Origin: Agriterribacter humi
Lineage (GTDB): Bacteria > Bacteroidota > Bacteroidia > Chitinophagales > Chitinophagaceae
Length of the DNA: 64,000 nucleotides
Direction of reading: 5' to 3'
Assembly: GCF_009192765.1 (NCBI RefSeq)
Contig: NZ_VOHQ01000003.1
Span: 310,001 to 374,000 of the forward strand
Shown: positions 62,609 through 64,000 of the stretch, piece after piece
How positions within the stretch are numbered: the stretch's first letter is position 1
How the letters are laid out: each line of letters starts with the position of its first letter
Program-made: the position numbers and the translations under genes
The notes under the pieces: generated by a model
Seen by the model: the letters and a program-made list of their open reading frames with translations, nothing else
Database searches by the model: none
What the model was told of the DNA's origin: nothing

Positions 62609-63430
62609 ATGAATATTAAGCGTATTGGTGTTTACCTGGTAACCCTTGGTTTAATCTTTTCGGTTTCAAACAGTGTAGCACAAAACAAAAAAGTTTATCC
62701 TAAAAGCGAATGGTATCTCTCGTGGGGGTACAATACGGAATGGTATACACGCAGTAATGTGCATATTAGTCAACCCGAATTGGCTAACGATTATACCTTT
62801 AACCGTATTAAAGGACATGATAAGAAAGGCTGGGATAACGGCTTGTTTCGTAAAGCTATTTCCATACCGCAATACAACTACAGGCTGGGTTATTTTTTTA
62901 ATCCTCAAAAAGGGTGGGGTGTTGAGATCAACTTTGATCATACCAAATTTATTTTTGAAGACGGGCAGGATGCTTCCATTACGGGAACCCTGCATGGAAA
63001 ACATGCAGATACCACCGTGCGATTTTCAAAGGATAATGGTTTTTATTATTACCTGAATAATGGCGCTAATTTCCTTTTGTTTAACCTGGTAAAAAGATGC
63101 GAATTGCTTTCTGCAAAAGATGGGAATCTGAAATTGGATTTTCTGGGTAAAGCGGGTGTAGGCCCCGTTATACCACACGTAGAAAACAGTTTCTTCGGTG
63201 GCGCCAACACACCGCATTTTCAGTTGGGCGGGTGGAACATGGGTGTTGAAGCGACAGTAAAAGCAACCTTTTTTAAATATGCTTTTATTGAGTATGCCAA
63301 TAAGCTGGATTATGCCCGCTACTCCCATCTTAAAATTTACAAAGGAACCGCCAAACACGCTTTTGGCACCTATGAAATGATATTGAGCATAGGAGTTAAT
63401 TTACCAGTAGGGAAGCACGCCGCTTTATAA
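62609..63430 (+). CDS. Outer-membrane beta-barrel protein of unknown function
   Basis: A 273-residue protein with a signal peptide (RIGVYLVTLGLIFSVSNSVAQ). The rest alternates polar and aromatic residues in short strands (SEWYLSWGYNTEWY, YNYRLGYFFNPQKGWGVEINFDH, FKYAFIEYANKLDYARY), as in small outer-membrane barrels. No enzymatic motif was recognised. The start at MNIKRIGVY is chosen over a frame nine codons longer. A possible -7 element TAAATTTG lies at 62529-62536. Confidence 0.7.
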   Translation: MNIKRIGVYLVTLGLIFSVSNSVAQNKKVYPKSEWYLSWGYNTEWYTRSNVHISQPELANDYTFNRIKGHDKKGWDNGLFRKAISIPQYNYRLGYFFNPQKGWGVEINFDHTKFIFEDGQDASITGTLHGKHADTTVRFSKDNGFYYYLNNGANFLLFNLVKRCELLSAKDGNLKLDFLGKAGVGPVIPHVENSFFGGANTPHFQLGGWNMGVEATVKATFFKYAFIEYANKLDYARYSHLKIYKGTAKHAFGTYEMILSIGVNLPVGKHAAL

Positions 63431-63460
63431 TTTTCACCAGCAATTGAGTATTGACTTTAT

Positions 63461-63488
63461 TTGTAGTTGCAGTATTTTGCAGCTACAA
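63461..63488 (+). repeat. Hairpin between the barrel and exonuclease genes
   Basis: TTGTAGTTGCA (63461-63471) pairs with TGCAGCTACAA (63478-63488) through one G-T pair around a 6-base loop. It lies 31 bases after one stop and 10 bases before the next start. It may be a weak terminator or a structure in the exonuclease leader. Confidence 0.4.
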
Positions 63489-63497
63489 TTACATACC

Positions 63498-64000
63498 ATG
63501 CGTATTATCTCTTATAATGTTAATGGCATCAGGGCGGCAATTAAAAAGGGGTTTTTAGAGTGGCTGAAAACCGATCCTGCCGATATTATTTGTGTTCAGG
63601 AAACCAAAGCGCAAAAAGAAAATGTAGATCATACAAGGTTCAATGAGCTGGGTTATTACGACTACTGGTTCAGTGCGCAAAAAAAAGGATATAGTGGTGT
63701 GGCGGTGTTTACCCGCATTAAACCCGACCATATTGAATATGGCACGCAACACAAAGTAAGCGATGATGAAGGAAGGGTTTTGCAACTGGATTTCGGCGAT
63801 ATACGATTAATCAACGCTTATTTTCCTTCGGGCACCAGCGGCGAAGAAAGACAGAAATTCAAATACGAATGGCTGGATGAATTTTTTACTTATCTCAACA
63901 AACTGCGTTTACAATATCCCAAACTGATTTTGTGTGGCGATTATAATATTGCCCATAAAGAGATAGATATTCATGATCCGAAAGGCAATAAAAAATCATC
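63498..64000 (+). CDS. xth: Exodeoxyribonuclease III (AP endonuclease), 5' part
   Basis: The first 167 codons of an ExoIII-type enzyme run off the right edge. MRIISYNVNGIRAAIKKGFLEWL holds the catalytic Asn, and ICVQETKAQ the metal-binding Glu. GYSGVAVFTR and LINAYFPSG with the active-site Tyr follow, and LCGDYNIAHKEID has the Asp-Asn pair. It repairs abasic sites in DNA. The missing 3' part should hold the final Asp-His pair. Confidence 0.93.
   Translation, partial: MRIISYNVNGIRAAIKKGFLEWLKTDPADIICVQETKAQKENVDHTRFNELGYYDYWFSAQKKGYSGVAVFTRIKPDHIEYGTQHKVSDDEGRVLQLDFGDIRLINAYFPSGTSGEERQKFKYEWLDEFFTYLNKLRLQYPKLILCGDYNIAHKEIDIHDPKGNKKS

Noticed and set aside
1-64000. tRNA or rRNA genes
   Set aside because: Looked for CCA-ended cloverleaf or rRNA-like segments in the spacers by eye and found none; a covariance-model scan would be decisive.

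Overview
The window looks like a chromosomal segment from a member of the Bacteroidota, most likely family Chitinophagaceae. The evidence is the gene families present: outer-membrane beta-barrel protein with a carboxypeptidase-like N-terminus, fused alpha/beta 2-oxoacid dehydrogenase E1, DUF5606, DUF3857-transglutaminase, DUF1343/NamZ, and a PspC/PadR pair. Ribosome-binding sites are weak, and several genes have the Bacteroidota promoter form TTTG-N19/20-TAnnTTTG. Base composition is moderately AT-rich. No rRNA, tRNA, CRISPR array, prophage or intact insertion sequence was seen.

Layout. 1-6.6 kb: an ABC-type export operon on the minus strand (HlyD adaptor, TolC channel, ATPase, two FtsX/MacB-like permeases) followed by the start of a response regulator. 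A good sigma-54 promoter and a distal palindrome lie in front of it. 6.8-14.7 kb: mostly minus-strand housekeeping and exported proteins (DUF1080, DUF389, an M3 peptidase, DUF5606 with a Lys/Ala/Pro tail, an amidohydrolase/serine-hydrolase pair, a ferredoxin-NADP reductase-like enzyme). 15-27.7 kb: Obg GTPase, a HAD-GT20 fusion that is probably a glucosylglycerol-phosphate synthase/phosphatase, a hotdog thioesterase, an acyl-CoA synthetase, a TPR protein, a sulfatase, and SerC with DUF1015. 27.8-31.2 kb: a Tat-exported nitrilase-like protein, a VapBC-type toxin-antitoxin pair, debris that includes a possible DndC-like scar and a HARE-HTH-like protein, and RNase H. 31.5-37.2 kb: NamZ-type muramidase, a 1253-residue TPR-DUF3857-transglutaminase protein and DUF502. 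37.5-44.7 kb: a TetR-controlled RND efflux operon (regulator, channel, lipoprotein adaptor, pump).

44.7-51.6 kb is the most accessory-looking part. A frameshifted outer-membrane beta-barrel gene is bracketed by two related hairpin cassettes. Next come a papain-like cysteine protease and a membrane-anchored TIR protein with a beta-rich outer domain, then about 1.1 kb of decayed coding sequence that includes the start of an AAA ATPase. The TIR/protease pair is the best candidate for an undescribed signalling or defence module here. 51.6-64 kb returns to core functions (SDR, retropepsin-like protease, alkyltransferase-like protein, TrmB, E1, holin-like protein, PadR/PspC, phosphodiesterase, exodeoxyribonuclease III). 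A MITE-like element and a cluster of perfect hairpins sit in this part.

A genome-wide oddity is visible throughout. Intergenic spaces are filled with degenerate self-similar micro-repeats (GTGAGTAGTGAATAG-like, AGCTGATGGCTGA-like, CACCTCTCACTTCTCAC-like, ACCTGCAACTTGCAACC-like). In places these extend open reading frames upstream of the true start codon, and I corrected several starts for this reason. All functional assignments rest on sequence patterns recognised by eye; no database search was run.
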